Below are positions 26,070 to 34,839 of a DNA stretch of 64,000 nucleotides, piece by piece. The first letter of the stretch is position 1, and the number at the start of each line of letters is the position of its first letter. The DNA is taken from assembly GCF_019203185.1 (NCBI RefSeq), contig NZ_CP078093.1, positions 2,636,389-2,700,388 of the forward strand. The letters are read 5' to 3'. The notes under the pieces are model-generated. The model did not search any database, was not told the DNA's origin, and saw only the letters and a list, made by a program, of their open reading frames with translations. The position numbers and the translations under genes are program-made. The DNA is from Crassaminicella indica (GTDB lineage Bacteria > Bacillota > Clostridia > Peptostreptococcales > Thermotaleaceae).

Positions 26070-27383
26070 TTGAAAAAACGAGAAAATTTTTCTTCAAAGC
26101 TTGGATTTATACTTTCTTGTGCAGGGGCTGCCATAGGGCTTGGGAATGTGTGGATGTTCTCTTGGAGATTAGGAGAATATGGAGGAGCTGCATTTTTAAT
26201 TCCTTATTTTATATTTGTATATTTTTTAGGCACTACCGGACTTATTACAGAAATTGCTTTTGGGAGAAAATATCAAAAAGGTGCATTAAGTGCCATAAAA
26301 ACTGTTTTTAAAGAGAAAAATTTAAAATTTGGAAGCCTATTAGGAAGTATTCCTCTTGCTGCAATGACAGGAATCTTTATTTTCTATATTGTAGTAGTTG
26401 GATGGATTTTCAGATATTTTTATGCTTCCCTTATAAATATCTTTCAAACAATAGATATTCCTACATACTTTGGAAGCTTTGCCGGAAGCATAGCAACAGT
26501 TCCCTGGACAATCTTAGGGATGATTGCTACAGTTTTTATACTTTGTATGGGAATTGGTTCTGGTGTAGAAAAAATTAATAAAGTAATTATGCCTGGGTTA
26601 TTTATTTTATTTGTTGTTTTATTGATAAAATCGTTAACTCTCCCAAATGCGATAGCAGGTGTAAAATATCTATTAATGCCAAATTTTTCATATCTCTTAA
26701 AGCCTATTACTTGGGTTATGGCATTAGGACAGGCTTTCTTCTCTGTATCTCTAAGCGGTGCAGGAATGGTAGTATACGGGAGTTATTTAAAAGAAGATAT
26801 AGATATTCCTTCATCAGCACGAAGCATAGTCATTTTTGATACATTAGCTGCACTCATGGCTGCCTTTATTATTATTCCAGCTGCATTTTCCTTTGGCCTT
26901 GATCCTGCTGCTGGTCCACCACTTTTATTTATTACTGTACCTAAAATATTTACGCAAATGACAGGTGGCTATATTTTTTCTATTATATTTTTCTTAAGTA
27001 TTGTATTTGCAGCTATCTCCTCTGCAATAAATATGATGGAAGCACCTATTGAAGCTTTAATCGAAGAATTTCATCTTAGTAGAAAAAAAGCAACTATTTT
27101 AATAGGTTTAATCTGTTTATGTATTTCAATCCTTTTAAGCATCAACATAGATTTATTTGGAGCATGGGCTGATTTTATGAGCATATATTTAGCTCCTATT
27201 GGTGCAAGTATTTCTGCTTTTGTTTTTTATTGGATTTGTGGTAAAACTAAAGCCTTAGAAGCTATTAATCTAGGCGCAAAAACTCCACTAAAAAATAGCT
27301 TTTTAATTTTAGGAAAATATATTTATATTCTTGTTGCAGTTTTTATTGTAATTTTAGGAGCTATCTATGGTGGTATTGGTTAG
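26070..27383 (+). CDS. NSS-family sodium-dependent transporter (likely tryptophan)
   Basis: The 437-residue protein belongs to the neurotransmitter:sodium symporter family. TM1 carries the sodium/substrate signature CAGAAIGLGNVWMFSW and about 11 membrane segments follow, as in bacterial LeuT/TnaT/Tyt1-type members. It begins with TTG (26070) 7 nt after AAGGAGG; no ATG fits. It is a single gene under a T-box. The substrate follows from that T-box (UGG specifier plus G73-type bulge), and the known NSS member TnaT transports tryptophan. This remains inference. Confidence 0.9.
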   Translation: MKKRENFSSKLGFILSCAGAAIGLGNVWMFSWRLGEYGGAAFLIPYFIFVYFLGTTGLITEIAFGRKYQKGALSAIKTVFKEKNLKFGSLLGSIPLAAMTGIFIFYIVVVGWIFRYFYASLINIFQTIDIPTYFGSFAGSIATVPWTILGMIATVFILCMGIGSGVEKINKVIMPGLFILFVVLLIKSLTLPNAIAGVKYLLMPNFSYLLKPITWVMALGQAFFSVSLSGAGMVVYGSYLKEDIDIPSSARSIVIFDTLAALMAAFIIIPAAFSFGLDPAAGPPLLFITVPKIFTQMTGGYIFSIIFFLSIVFAAISSAINMMEAPIEALIEEFHLSRKKATILIGLICLCISILLSINIDLFGAWADFMSIYLAPIGASISAFVFYWICGKTKALEAINLGAKTPLKNSFLILGKYIYILVAVFIVILGAIYGGIG

Positions 27384-27407
27384 ACCTATTTTGAAATTAA
27401 AAGCTAA

Positions 27408-27434
27408 GGTTGTGCTTAGATATTAAGCACAACC
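27408..27434. terminator. Terminator between transporter and WspR-like gene
   Basis: GGTTGTGCTTA / TAAGCACAACC followed by CTTTTAT on the plus strand; on the minus strand the T tract is interrupted. Confidence 0.75.
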
Positions 27435-27437
27435 CTT

Positions 27438-28805
27438 TTATAAACAAAGATGATTTCTTTTTTTGTATTCATACATCAATTTATCTGCTCTAGCCATTAA
27501 CTCTTCAATACTTACTGGATTTTCAGGATCAAAATATGCAGCACCTATACTAATAGATATATTAAAAGGATAGTTGCTTTCTTCATTAAATGCTCTTTGT
27601 TGATCTAAAAGCTTATTTATAAACTTTTCAATATCCTGCTTTTTTACATCTATAGATAAAGCTACAAATTCATCTCCTCCGATTCTTGCAAGAACATCAT
27701 TTTCATGAAAAGTATTTTTTAAAATCTTTGCAGTCCCAATCAATGCACAATCTCCTTGATTATGAGATAAATTGTCGTTAATATGCTTCATTCCATCAAT
27801 ATCAATAAAAAATAATAACATTCCTTTCTTATTACGTCTTGCAAATTCAAATTTATGTCTAATGATACTAAAAAATCCTCTTCTATTATAAAGAGATGTA
27901 AGTTCATCTGTAAGGGATTGAATTTTTAATTTTTCACGAAGATGTACCTTTTCAGTAATATCTCTAATAGATAAAAGATATGCTTCTTTCCCTTCCCAGT
28001 CAGTTTCTGAAATACATACCTCTCCAATAATTTGATTTCCATCCATAGTTTTTATTGTAATTTCTTTAACACCATTTTTAATAGTACTAAAATCTAAAAT
28101 ATCAAATGTTAACTCTTCATATTTTTCACCAAATATTTTTTTTGCTGCAGGATTTAGATACAGTATCTCTTTTTGACGATTAATAACTACCAAAGCATCT
28201 ATATTGCTTTCAAGAATACCTCTATAATTTTTTTCAAGCTTTCGAATAGTTTCAAATGCTTTTTTTAATTCATTATTTGCCTCTTCAAGCTCCTTACTCT
28301 TTTGTACAGCATTTTCGAATGTAGAAAGCAAAAGATCTATTATTTGTATTCTCTCCGAATTTATAAAATGCTTTTCTCCTGCAAAAAATACTTCTATACC
28401 CATTTCGCTAATTTTATTTTTTCTCAATTCTATATTCACAAGCATATGCTGAATTCTTGAAAGGAGAAATCTTTCATTATATGGTTTTGTTATAAAGTTG
28501 TCTGCCTTCACCTTTAGTCCTTTTATCACATCGTTAGGATCTGAAAGGGATGTCAATAGAATAACTGGTATGTGGTTGAATCTATCATCCTCTTTGATTC
28601 TTTTACATAACTCATATCCATCCATTTTAGGCATAAGTACATCTGTTACTACTAAATCAGGCATATATTGATAAATATATTCTAAAGCTTGTACCCCATT
28701 ATTTGCAATAATTACCTTATAATTTCTTTTCTCAAGCATAAATTTAAGCTGCTGTGCTTGTGTTAAGCTATCTTCAACAACCAAAATCTGTATTTCCTTG
28801 TCCAT
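27438..28805 (-). CDS. REC-PAS-GGDEF response regulator (WspR-like diguanylate cyclase)
   Basis: The 455-residue protein has a receiver domain with Asp55 in VVTDVLMPKMDG, a coiled linker, a PAS domain at about 190-290 and a C-terminal GGDEF with intact ARIGGDEFVAL. The I-site position reads HEND, not RxxD, so product inhibition through that site is absent. It is the last gene of the chemosensory operon, downstream of cheB, and is the plausible output: phosphorylation by CheA would raise c-di-GMP. The PAS domain between REC and GGDEF is an addition compared with Pseudomonas WspR. Confidence 0.92.
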   Translation of the reverse strand: MDKEIQILVVEDSLTQAQQLKFMLEKRNYKVIIANNGVQALEYIYQYMPDLVVTDVLMPKMDGYELCKRIKEDDRFNHIPVILLTSLSDPNDVIKGLKVKADNFITKPYNERFLLSRIQHMLVNIELRKNKISEMGIEVFFAGEKHFINSERIQIIDLLLSTFENAVQKSKELEEANNELKKAFETIRKLEKNYRGILESNIDALVVINRQKEILYLNPAAKKIFGEKYEELTFDILDFSTIKNGVKEITIKTMDGNQIIGEVCISETDWEGKEAYLLSIRDITEKVHLREKLKIQSLTDELTSLYNRRGFFSIIRHKFEFARRNKKGMLLFFIDIDGMKHINDNLSHNQGDCALIGTAKILKNTFHENDVLARIGGDEFVALSIDVKKQDIEKFINKLLDQQRAFNEESNYPFNISISIGAAYFDPENPVSIEELMARADKLMYEYKKRNHLCL

Positions 28806-28852
28806 TTTTTATATTTCTCCTCCTCATATAACAGCTACGGCTATAGTTAAAA

Positions 28853-29884
28853 TCATATTTTTCCAAACAAATCTGCAATCTTTTCAGGAGAAAGAATATA
28901 TGTAGCTGCATTAAGCTTTACAGCTTCTCCTGGCATACCATAAACCACAGATGTTTCCTTATCCTGCACTACAGTAATTGCCCCTTTATCCTTTAATATT
29001 TTTAATTCTTCAGCACCATCTTTCCCCATTCCTGTAAGAAGAATTGCCATAGCATTTTTTCCATAATAATTTGCAATAGATCTAAATAAATACGAAACTG
29101 TTGGTCTTACTCCATTTTTTTTCTCATCACAATTTAAAAATATTTGTTCATTATACCGAATTTCCATATGAAATCCATCAGGTGCAAAGTAGATATGTCC
29201 AGGCAATGCTTTTTCTCCTTGTGAAGCTATATGAATAGGATATTCTGTAAATTTAGAAAGCCAATCAACAAGTCCATCTAAAAAACCAGGCGCTATATGC
29301 TGTACAACAAGTATAGGAATCTTAATATTAGCTGGAAGTTTAGAAAATATGGTTTGGAGGACAGATGGTCCACCTGTAGACACCCCTATAGCTGCTATTT
29401 TTATATCTGGACAAATATTTATCAACTTCTGAGCATTTAATAAATTTCGTTTCTTTTTCTTATAATTAGCTTTACGTTTGATCACCTTTATCTCTGACAT
29501 TAATTTAACCGTTTCAACAATATTTTTTGACGCCTTATCAAAATCAGGATAAGTTATTCCTGCTGGTTTTTCTATAACAGAAACAGCACCTGCCTCCATA
29601 GCCTGAAAAGTTCTATCTATATCTTGACTATTAAATAATCCTGTTATGACAATAATAGGTATAGGATTAGTTTCCATAATTCTTCTTGTCGCCTCAAATC
29701 CATCCATTATAGGCATACTTATATCCATAGTTATTACATCAGGTTTATTTTGCTCTATGAATTGAATAGCTTCTTCTCCATTATTTGCTACACCCATTAC
29801 ATGAATATCCTTATCTGAATTTAATATATGTTTTATTAATGCTTGAATAGTAGGAGAATCATCTACTACAAGTACTTTAATCAT
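28853..29884 (-). CDS. cheB: Chemotaxis response regulator methylesterase
   Basis: The 343-residue protein has a receiver domain with Asp54 in ITMDISMP and a C-terminal methylesterase domain. The catalytic triad is visible: Ser169 (GVSTGGPS), His196 (VQHIAPGF) and Asp289 (GMGKDGAEE). It removes methyl groups from chemoreceptor glutamates for adaptation, activated by phosphorylation from CheA. AGGAG precedes ATG. It lies between the cheA 3' exon and the REC-PAS-GGDEF gene, matching the WspF position in Wsp loci. Confidence 0.95.
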   Translation of the reverse strand: MIKVLVVDDSPTIQALIKHILNSDKDIHVMGVANNGEEAIQFIEQNKPDVITMDISMPIMDGFEATRRIMETNPIPIIVITGLFNSQDIDRTFQAMEAGAVSVIEKPAGITYPDFDKASKNIVETVKLMSEIKVIKRKANYKKKKRNLLNAQKLINICPDIKIAAIGVSTGGPSVLQTIFSKLPANIKIPILVVQHIAPGFLDGLVDWLSKFTEYPIHIASQGEKALPGHIYFAPDGFHMEIRYNEQIFLNCDEKKNGVRPTVSYLFRSIANYYGKNAMAILLTGMGKDGAEELKILKDKGAITVVQDKETSVVYGMPGEAVKLNAATYILSPEKIADLFGKI

Positions 29885-29908
29885 TTTTTACACTCCTGCA
29901 TAGTTCTT

Positions 29909-31432
29909 TTATATTAATCTTTTTATAATTTCCAATAAATTATTTTGTTGAAAATCACTTTTTACAATATACGCACTGGCACCAACATCTATACCTCGCT
30001 CCTTATCTTCTCTTGATTCAAGAGAAGTTACAAGAATAACAGGTATTTCTGAAAGCTCATTATCTTCCCTAATTTTTGTGATTAACTCAAATCCATCCAT
30101 CTTAGGCATTTCAACATCTGTTATTACAAGATCAAATTTTTCAGATTTTAACATTCTCCACCCTTGAAGTCCATCAACAGCAGTTTTTACTGAATATCCT
30201 TGTGTTTCTAAAATATTTTTCAAAAGAGTTCTTGATGTAATCGAATCTTCTACTACAATAATACATTTCTTCTCTGTGTTTTCTTTTTTCATATCCATAA
30301 TCATATTCAAAGCTTGACCATCACTTTTTAATGATGATTTAATCAGATCTGATACATCCAATATAGGTACTACCTGTCCTGAGCCTAAGATTGTTGCTCC
30401 TGAAATATTTCTAACCCTTTTTAATTGCTTATTAAACCTTTTTACAAGAACCTCTTGCTCTATGATAATCTCATCCACACTAAGCCCTATCTTATGTTTC
30501 ATATCCTTTACAATCAAAATTGGAAATATATCCCTAGAATCAACTTCTATTTTTGGCTCTTTTATTTCCAATAAATCTTGAAGTTTAATAACAGGAATAA
30601 TACCTTCATCTAATAATATTGTAGCCATATTTTCCATTATTTTCAATTCATCTTTTTTAACTCTTATAACCTTTTCAATTTTTCCCGTTGGTATGACAAA
30701 ATATTGTTTTGCTACCTTCACAAGTATTCCTCTATGAGTAGAAATAGTTATAGGTAGCGTAATAGTAAATGTAGTACCCTTTCCCCTTTCACTTTTTACT
30801 GATATATTTCCTTCAAGCTTTTGTACTTTTTCATATAAAATAGCAAGCCCCAAGCCTCTACCAGATATATCCGTTATAATATCACTCGTTGAAATCCCAG
30901 ATTTAAAAATAAGCATTTTTGCACTTTCATCGTTCATATTATCGACCTGTTCTTGTGTTAAAAGCTTATTTTTAACAGCTTTTTCCTTAACTTTATCAAT
31001 ATTAATTCCTGCTCCATCATCAGAAATCTCAATTTCTACTCTATCGCTACTTACCTGTATAACAGTTAAATTAATAGTTCCTTTTAAAGGCTTTTTTAAC
31101 CTCCTTCTTTCTTCATATTCTTCTATTCCATGATCAATACAATTTCTGACAATATGCATAAGAGGATCTTTTATTTCTTCTAAAATTCGTCTATCAATTT
31201 CTATTTCTTCACCACTGCTAATAAATTCAATTTCTTTGCCAACATATCTTGATAAATCCCTAACCATCTTAGGAAACATTTCAAGGATAGAAGAAAAAGG
31301 AAGAAGCATAATACTTTTTATTTCTTCCATAAAAGTATCTATCCTCGTTTCCGTCATTTTAGCTTCATTTTCAGCAGATTTTAATAAAGCCTCCATACGA
31401 TTTTCCAACATTTCAATAATAGTATTATTCGA
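29909..31432 (-). CDS. cheA: cheA 3' exon: kinase, CheW-like and receiver domains
   Basis: This exon encodes the C-terminal 507 residues of CheA. Domains in order are a dimerisation region, HATPase (N box MHIVRNCIDHGIEE, SDDGAGI, GRGLGLAI), a CheW-like domain, and a C-terminal receiver with ITDVEMPKMDG. It opens at TCG (31432-31430), the base after the intron, and continues in the frame of the 5' exon. An internal ATG at 31411 could start a truncated product, but no good ribosome binding site precedes it. The CheA-REC hybrid form is as in WspE-type kinases. Confidence 0.92.
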   Translation of the reverse strand, partial: SNNTIIEMLENRMEALLKSAENEAKMTETRIDTFMEEIKSIMLLPFSSILEMFPKMVRDLSRYVGKEIEFISSGEEIEIDRRILEEIKDPLMHIVRNCIDHGIEEYEERRRLKKPLKGTINLTVIQVSSDRVEIEISDDGAGINIDKVKEKAVKNKLLTQEQVDNMNDESAKMLIFKSGISTSDIITDISGRGLGLAILYEKVQKLEGNISVKSERGKGTTFTITLPITISTHRGILVKVAKQYFVIPTGKIEKVIRVKKDELKIMENMATILLDEGIIPVIKLQDLLEIKEPKIEVDSRDIFPILIVKDMKHKIGLSVDEIIIEQEVLVKRFNKQLKRVRNISGATILGSGQVVPILDVSDLIKSSLKSDGQALNMIMDMKKENTEKKCIIVVEDSITSRTLLKNILETQGYSVKTAVDGLQGWRMLKSEKFDLVITDVEMPKMDGFELITKIREDNELSEIPVILVTSLESREDKERGIDVGASAYIVKSDFQQNNLLEIIKRLI

Positions 31433-31433
31433 A

Positions 31434-31516
31434 TAGGTAAGGATTTGAAGTTATCTCCACCTTTTCCCCTCGACCACACCCTGCATGAGACTTTCGAACT
31501 CACAAGGCGTTCCATC
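31434..31516 (-). ncRNA. Group II intron domains V and VI
   Basis: Domain V is read as GGAACGCCTTGTGAG, the tetraloop segment TTCGAAAG, and TCTCATGCAGGGTGTG (31475-31515). Domain VI follows (about 31434-31468): AGGTGGA pairs with TCC-TTACCT, leaving unpaired bases that could hold the branch-point A. These elements catalyse self-splicing. Confidence 0.78.
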
Positions 31517-31524
31517 TTAAACTT

Positions 31525-33330
31525 TTAATCTAAATTAATCAAATTACATTCTTTACGATATTTGTTTACTTTCTTCAACTGTTTTACGTTCAATTGAAGT
31601 TTGTTCATATATCTATCAATCGTCTCTTTTAGTGTTGCATGTATTAACTTGTGAACATCCTTGTGTATTGCTATGAGATTAGCAAATTCATCTTTTCCAC
31701 CTAATTCTGTTGGCTTTATATGATGTATCTCCACTTCATTAGCACATAAGAATTTACCTGTGACCAAGCATTTTCCTTTCTGTGATGAGTATTTAGAGAG
31801 TTTGTTATCTGCTAATTCAACCGTATTATATTCGTATATATTATTCATAAGCCTTTGTATTTCAGTAGACACATTAGGTTTTAGTTTCTTGTATATTAAT
31901 TCTCTACCTTGAGATGTATAGTTACATATATTTTGTGAAAAATTCATCACATTTTTAGTCTGTATGTCTGCTATTGGATGGAGATATAAACCTGCTACCT
32001 TATGTGTTTTAAAGTTATTTTTATTGAACTTTTTGTATGTTTCGTTGGGTTTAATAGGAATTTCACATTTACCTATTGATTTTAGACGATTGAATAGGGT
32101 TTTGGAAATTTGATAGGCTATTTTACTAAAATCTCTGTTAATATGCGTTGCATATTTGTAGTAGTTTTTAATCCCTATAATATATATGTTGTATTTATTG
32201 ACTGTACTTGTTAAAGGATTTTTTTGTATATTTAAAATTAAATCTCTTAATCTTGATTTAATCTTCTCCTTTTTCTTTTCCATGACGAATGTATTAGCAA
32301 CATGTTTGTTTCTCTTTTTTACTACTTTAATCTTGAATCCTAGAAAATCTGAACTTTTCTTTCTAAGATTTGTTATTTGAGATTTTTCTGTTGATATATC
32401 CAGTTTCAAATTATTCTTTAAATAGTTTTTAATTGCATGAAATATTTTATTTGCTGTTATGTGATTTCTAGTGTAAATTTTGAAATCATCAGCGTACCTT
32501 ACAATGAACATTTCTTTTAGATTACTATATTTTTTAAGTCCCAAGTATTTACTGTCTACTCTTGAATATCTGTATTTGGTTTCAAAGGTTTCCCATTGGT
32601 CACTAACCCACCAATCTAATTCATTTAACACAATATTAGACAGTAAAGGAGATAATATACCTCCTTGTGGAGTACCTTCAGTTGGTATCCCTATTCCTTC
32701 TATTGGTGCTTTTAGCATTTTACTAACTATTCTAAGAACTCTCTTATCTTTGATACCTATATCATACATCTGTTTTAATAATTTTGTATGATTTACGTTA
32801 TCAAAGAAACCTTTTATATCTATATCTACTACATGATGCATCTTCCCTATATTAATTAGGTATTGATTTCTTGACATAGCATGATGAGTTGACCTATTAG
32901 GTCTAAATCCATAAGAATGTTTGTGGAATCTTGCTTCGCATATTGATTCAAGAACTTGTTTGAACATTTGCTGTATAATTCTATCTCTCATAGTTGGTAT
33001 TCCTAAAGGTCTTGTTTTACCGTTATCTTTAGGGATTTCTACCCTTCTAATCGAGTTGGGTTTGTAATTCTTTAGTGTGTCTCTTATTTCTTTCACAAAT
33101 GTACCTTCATCCTTGACTTTATAATCTGCTATTGTCAATCCATCAGTACCTTTAGTTTTACTTCCTGTGTTAGCCTTGATGTTTCTATATGCAAGAAGTA
33201 TATTTTCTCTTGATGTTATGATTTCATATAATCTAAGACCGTTAGTGGCTCTTTTCTTACTTCTATCATATAACCAATCGAATGTTTCTTGCATACCGTA
33301 ATATTCGCTATATCGTAATGCTGTACTCAT
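31525..33330 (-). CDS. ltrA: Group II intron reverse transcriptase/maturase
   Basis: The 601-residue intron-encoded protein looks complete. The RT domain has LGIPTMRDRIIQQ, FDNVNH, TPQGGILSPLLSNI and the catalytic YADD at 279-282. A maturase X domain follows, and the C-terminus has an HNH endonuclease region with CANEVEIHHIKPTELGG and NLIAIHKDVHKL. It assists splicing and drives retrohoming of the intron. It occupies domain IV and is transcribed in the same direction as cheA. AAGGAG lies 15 nt before ATG, a long spacing. Confidence 0.96.
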   Translation of the reverse strand: MSTALRYSEYYGMQETFDWLYDRSKKRATNGLRLYEIITSRENILLAYRNIKANTGSKTKGTDGLTIADYKVKDEGTFVKEIRDTLKNYKPNSIRRVEIPKDNGKTRPLGIPTMRDRIIQQMFKQVLESICEARFHKHSYGFRPNRSTHHAMSRNQYLINIGKMHHVVDIDIKGFFDNVNHTKLLKQMYDIGIKDKRVLRIVSKMLKAPIEGIGIPTEGTPQGGILSPLLSNIVLNELDWWVSDQWETFETKYRYSRVDSKYLGLKKYSNLKEMFIVRYADDFKIYTRNHITANKIFHAIKNYLKNNLKLDISTEKSQITNLRKKSSDFLGFKIKVVKKRNKHVANTFVMEKKKEKIKSRLRDLILNIQKNPLTSTVNKYNIYIIGIKNYYKYATHINRDFSKIAYQISKTLFNRLKSIGKCEIPIKPNETYKKFNKNNFKTHKVAGLYLHPIADIQTKNVMNFSQNICNYTSQGRELIYKKLKPNVSTEIQRLMNNIYEYNTVELADNKLSKYSSQKGKCLVTGKFLCANEVEIHHIKPTELGGKDEFANLIAIHKDVHKLIHATLKETIDRYMNKLQLNVKQLKKVNKYRKECNLINLD

Positions 33331-34077
33331 TGATGGCGTGTTGTTCTCCTTCCATACAGAAGTCCCATCATCTTACCTGACCCTATGAGTTTCATTTAAT
33401 TAGTTCAGTTTTCAAAGTTCAAGACTTGGGACTATCCCTCCGCCACTTATTATCATGGTTTCATAGGTACTGTGTCCCTACTTTCACAAAAGTAAATTCA
33501 TTTCAATATCATTTGATATCTTATAGAAACCAACCCGATTAGTAGTCGTTTAGATAGTTGACTTTTGCTTACAATGTTCCGATTAACTTAGCTTTTACAT
33601 ATATCCTTAGATGCTTACTATGAGCCTGTTAATTTATACCTTCGTTGTTAGGTATTCCGAATTTCTTAATTGACAAACATACTTTTCGGTAATTAACCCC
33701 ACTAGTTGTGGTTTAAATATTTCTATTTAATAAGAATTTAGACTCGTACATTCGCAAGTTCGTCAGTTCATTTAAGAACATTCTCACCGTAGATATTTTC
33801 TAGCACTCCGACCTATCATACACTCAACCACCTCTGGTTCGCATTTCGTGGTGGTAGGTTATTATCCCACATGCCTTACGGTATACTCTTAGCCGACTTT
33901 ACCTAGCTTCAAACCCTTAATGTCTACTAAACATTAAACGCTTGTAGGAGTATCAAGTAATTCGTTTCAGCCTACATGAAGGCTTCATTCCAAATTTCAG
34001 TTAATCAGTTAGATTAAATGTGATTTCATTAATCCTCTCTTTTCGTGATTAATCACTTATAGAGAAACATTTCGCAC
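33331..34077 (-). ncRNA. Group II intron 5' ribozyme part (domains I-III)
   Basis: The 747 bases between the 5' splice site and the maturase start contain no gene. By position they hold domains I-III, with the exon-binding sites that recognise the end of the 5' exon. Individual subdomains were not drawn. Confidence 0.7.
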
Positions 34078-34824
34078 ATCATTTTCTTTTTTCCATAAAT
34101 CAAATAATTCCTTAATTTCTTTAATCTCATTAGCTCTTTGAATAGCTGAAAGCTTTGCATAAATCATTTCTTCTCCTTGAAGGAGTAAAGCATCCAATTT
34201 AGCCTTTGAAATTCTAAGAATTTCGCTCGTACTATCCTCATAACCTTTTATTTGTGTTTTTATATTTTCTTTGGCTTTTATAGCTTCTAAAGCCTTTATC
34301 TGACTATTTTTTTCTTGTTCACTCTCTAGTTTTATGTTTCTATTGCTCTTTATTTCTGTATTAAATCTTACGTCATGACACTCTATATCTTTATGATCAG
34401 ATTTTATTGATTCATTTTTTACAACATCGCTATGTTCTATTTTTTTTAATTCACTCATGATTTCTGAAATGTCTCTGACTTTATCTTCATTCAAAGAAAG
34501 TATCTCTTCTATTGTATCTATTGCTCTATTAAAAATATCAAACATCTCTACATTGCATATTAATATTTCTTTTTTTACTTTAGAAAATATATTTTCTAGC
34601 ATATGACATATTGTTTCAATTTCCTTCATATTTACTGCTCTAGCTGCACCTTTTAAACTGTGAAACTCTCTATGTATAGCTTCAACAAGTGATTTTTGAT
34701 CTTCTTTAGCAAATGCTTTTTCTAACTTTACAAGTGACAAAGAAATGGTTTTTAAATGCTCATAAGCCTCTATCTTGAAAGTGTAGCGAAGCTTTTTAAA
34801 AAATTCAGCATCATTTCTATTCAT
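34078..34824 (-). CDS. cheA: cheA 5' exon: Hpt domain and linker
   Basis: The exon encodes the first 249 residues of CheA. The Hpt (P1) domain carries His55 in REFHSLKGAARAV, the residue phosphorylated by the kinase domain encoded in the 3' exon. A charged linker (about 130-200) and the start of the following region come next. Without splicing the frame reads into the intron and stops after six more codons (VRNVSL), yielding a kinase-less Hpt fragment. AAGGAG lies 11 nt before ATG. It starts 15 nt after the chemoreceptor frame ends. Confidence 0.92.
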
Positions 34825-34839
34825 TCCAAGCCTCTCTCC

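Larger units (their letters stand above)
31433..34077 (-). mobile_element. Group II intron (2645 nt) inserted in cheA
   Basis: The intron starts with GTGCG (34073-34077 read on the minus strand) and ends CCTAT (AY end). It contains a 5' ribozyme part, a maturase gene in domain IV, and domains V and VI. Removing it joins GAT to TCG, restoring an uninterrupted cheA frame of 756 codons in phase 0. No sign of decay was seen. Boundaries come from conserved intron ends and frame restoration. Confidence 0.9.

Noticed and set aside
31411..31413. Internal ATG as an independent start for a short CheA
   Set aside because: No ribosome site; the frame continues upstream to the 3' splice site and joins the 5' exon in phase.
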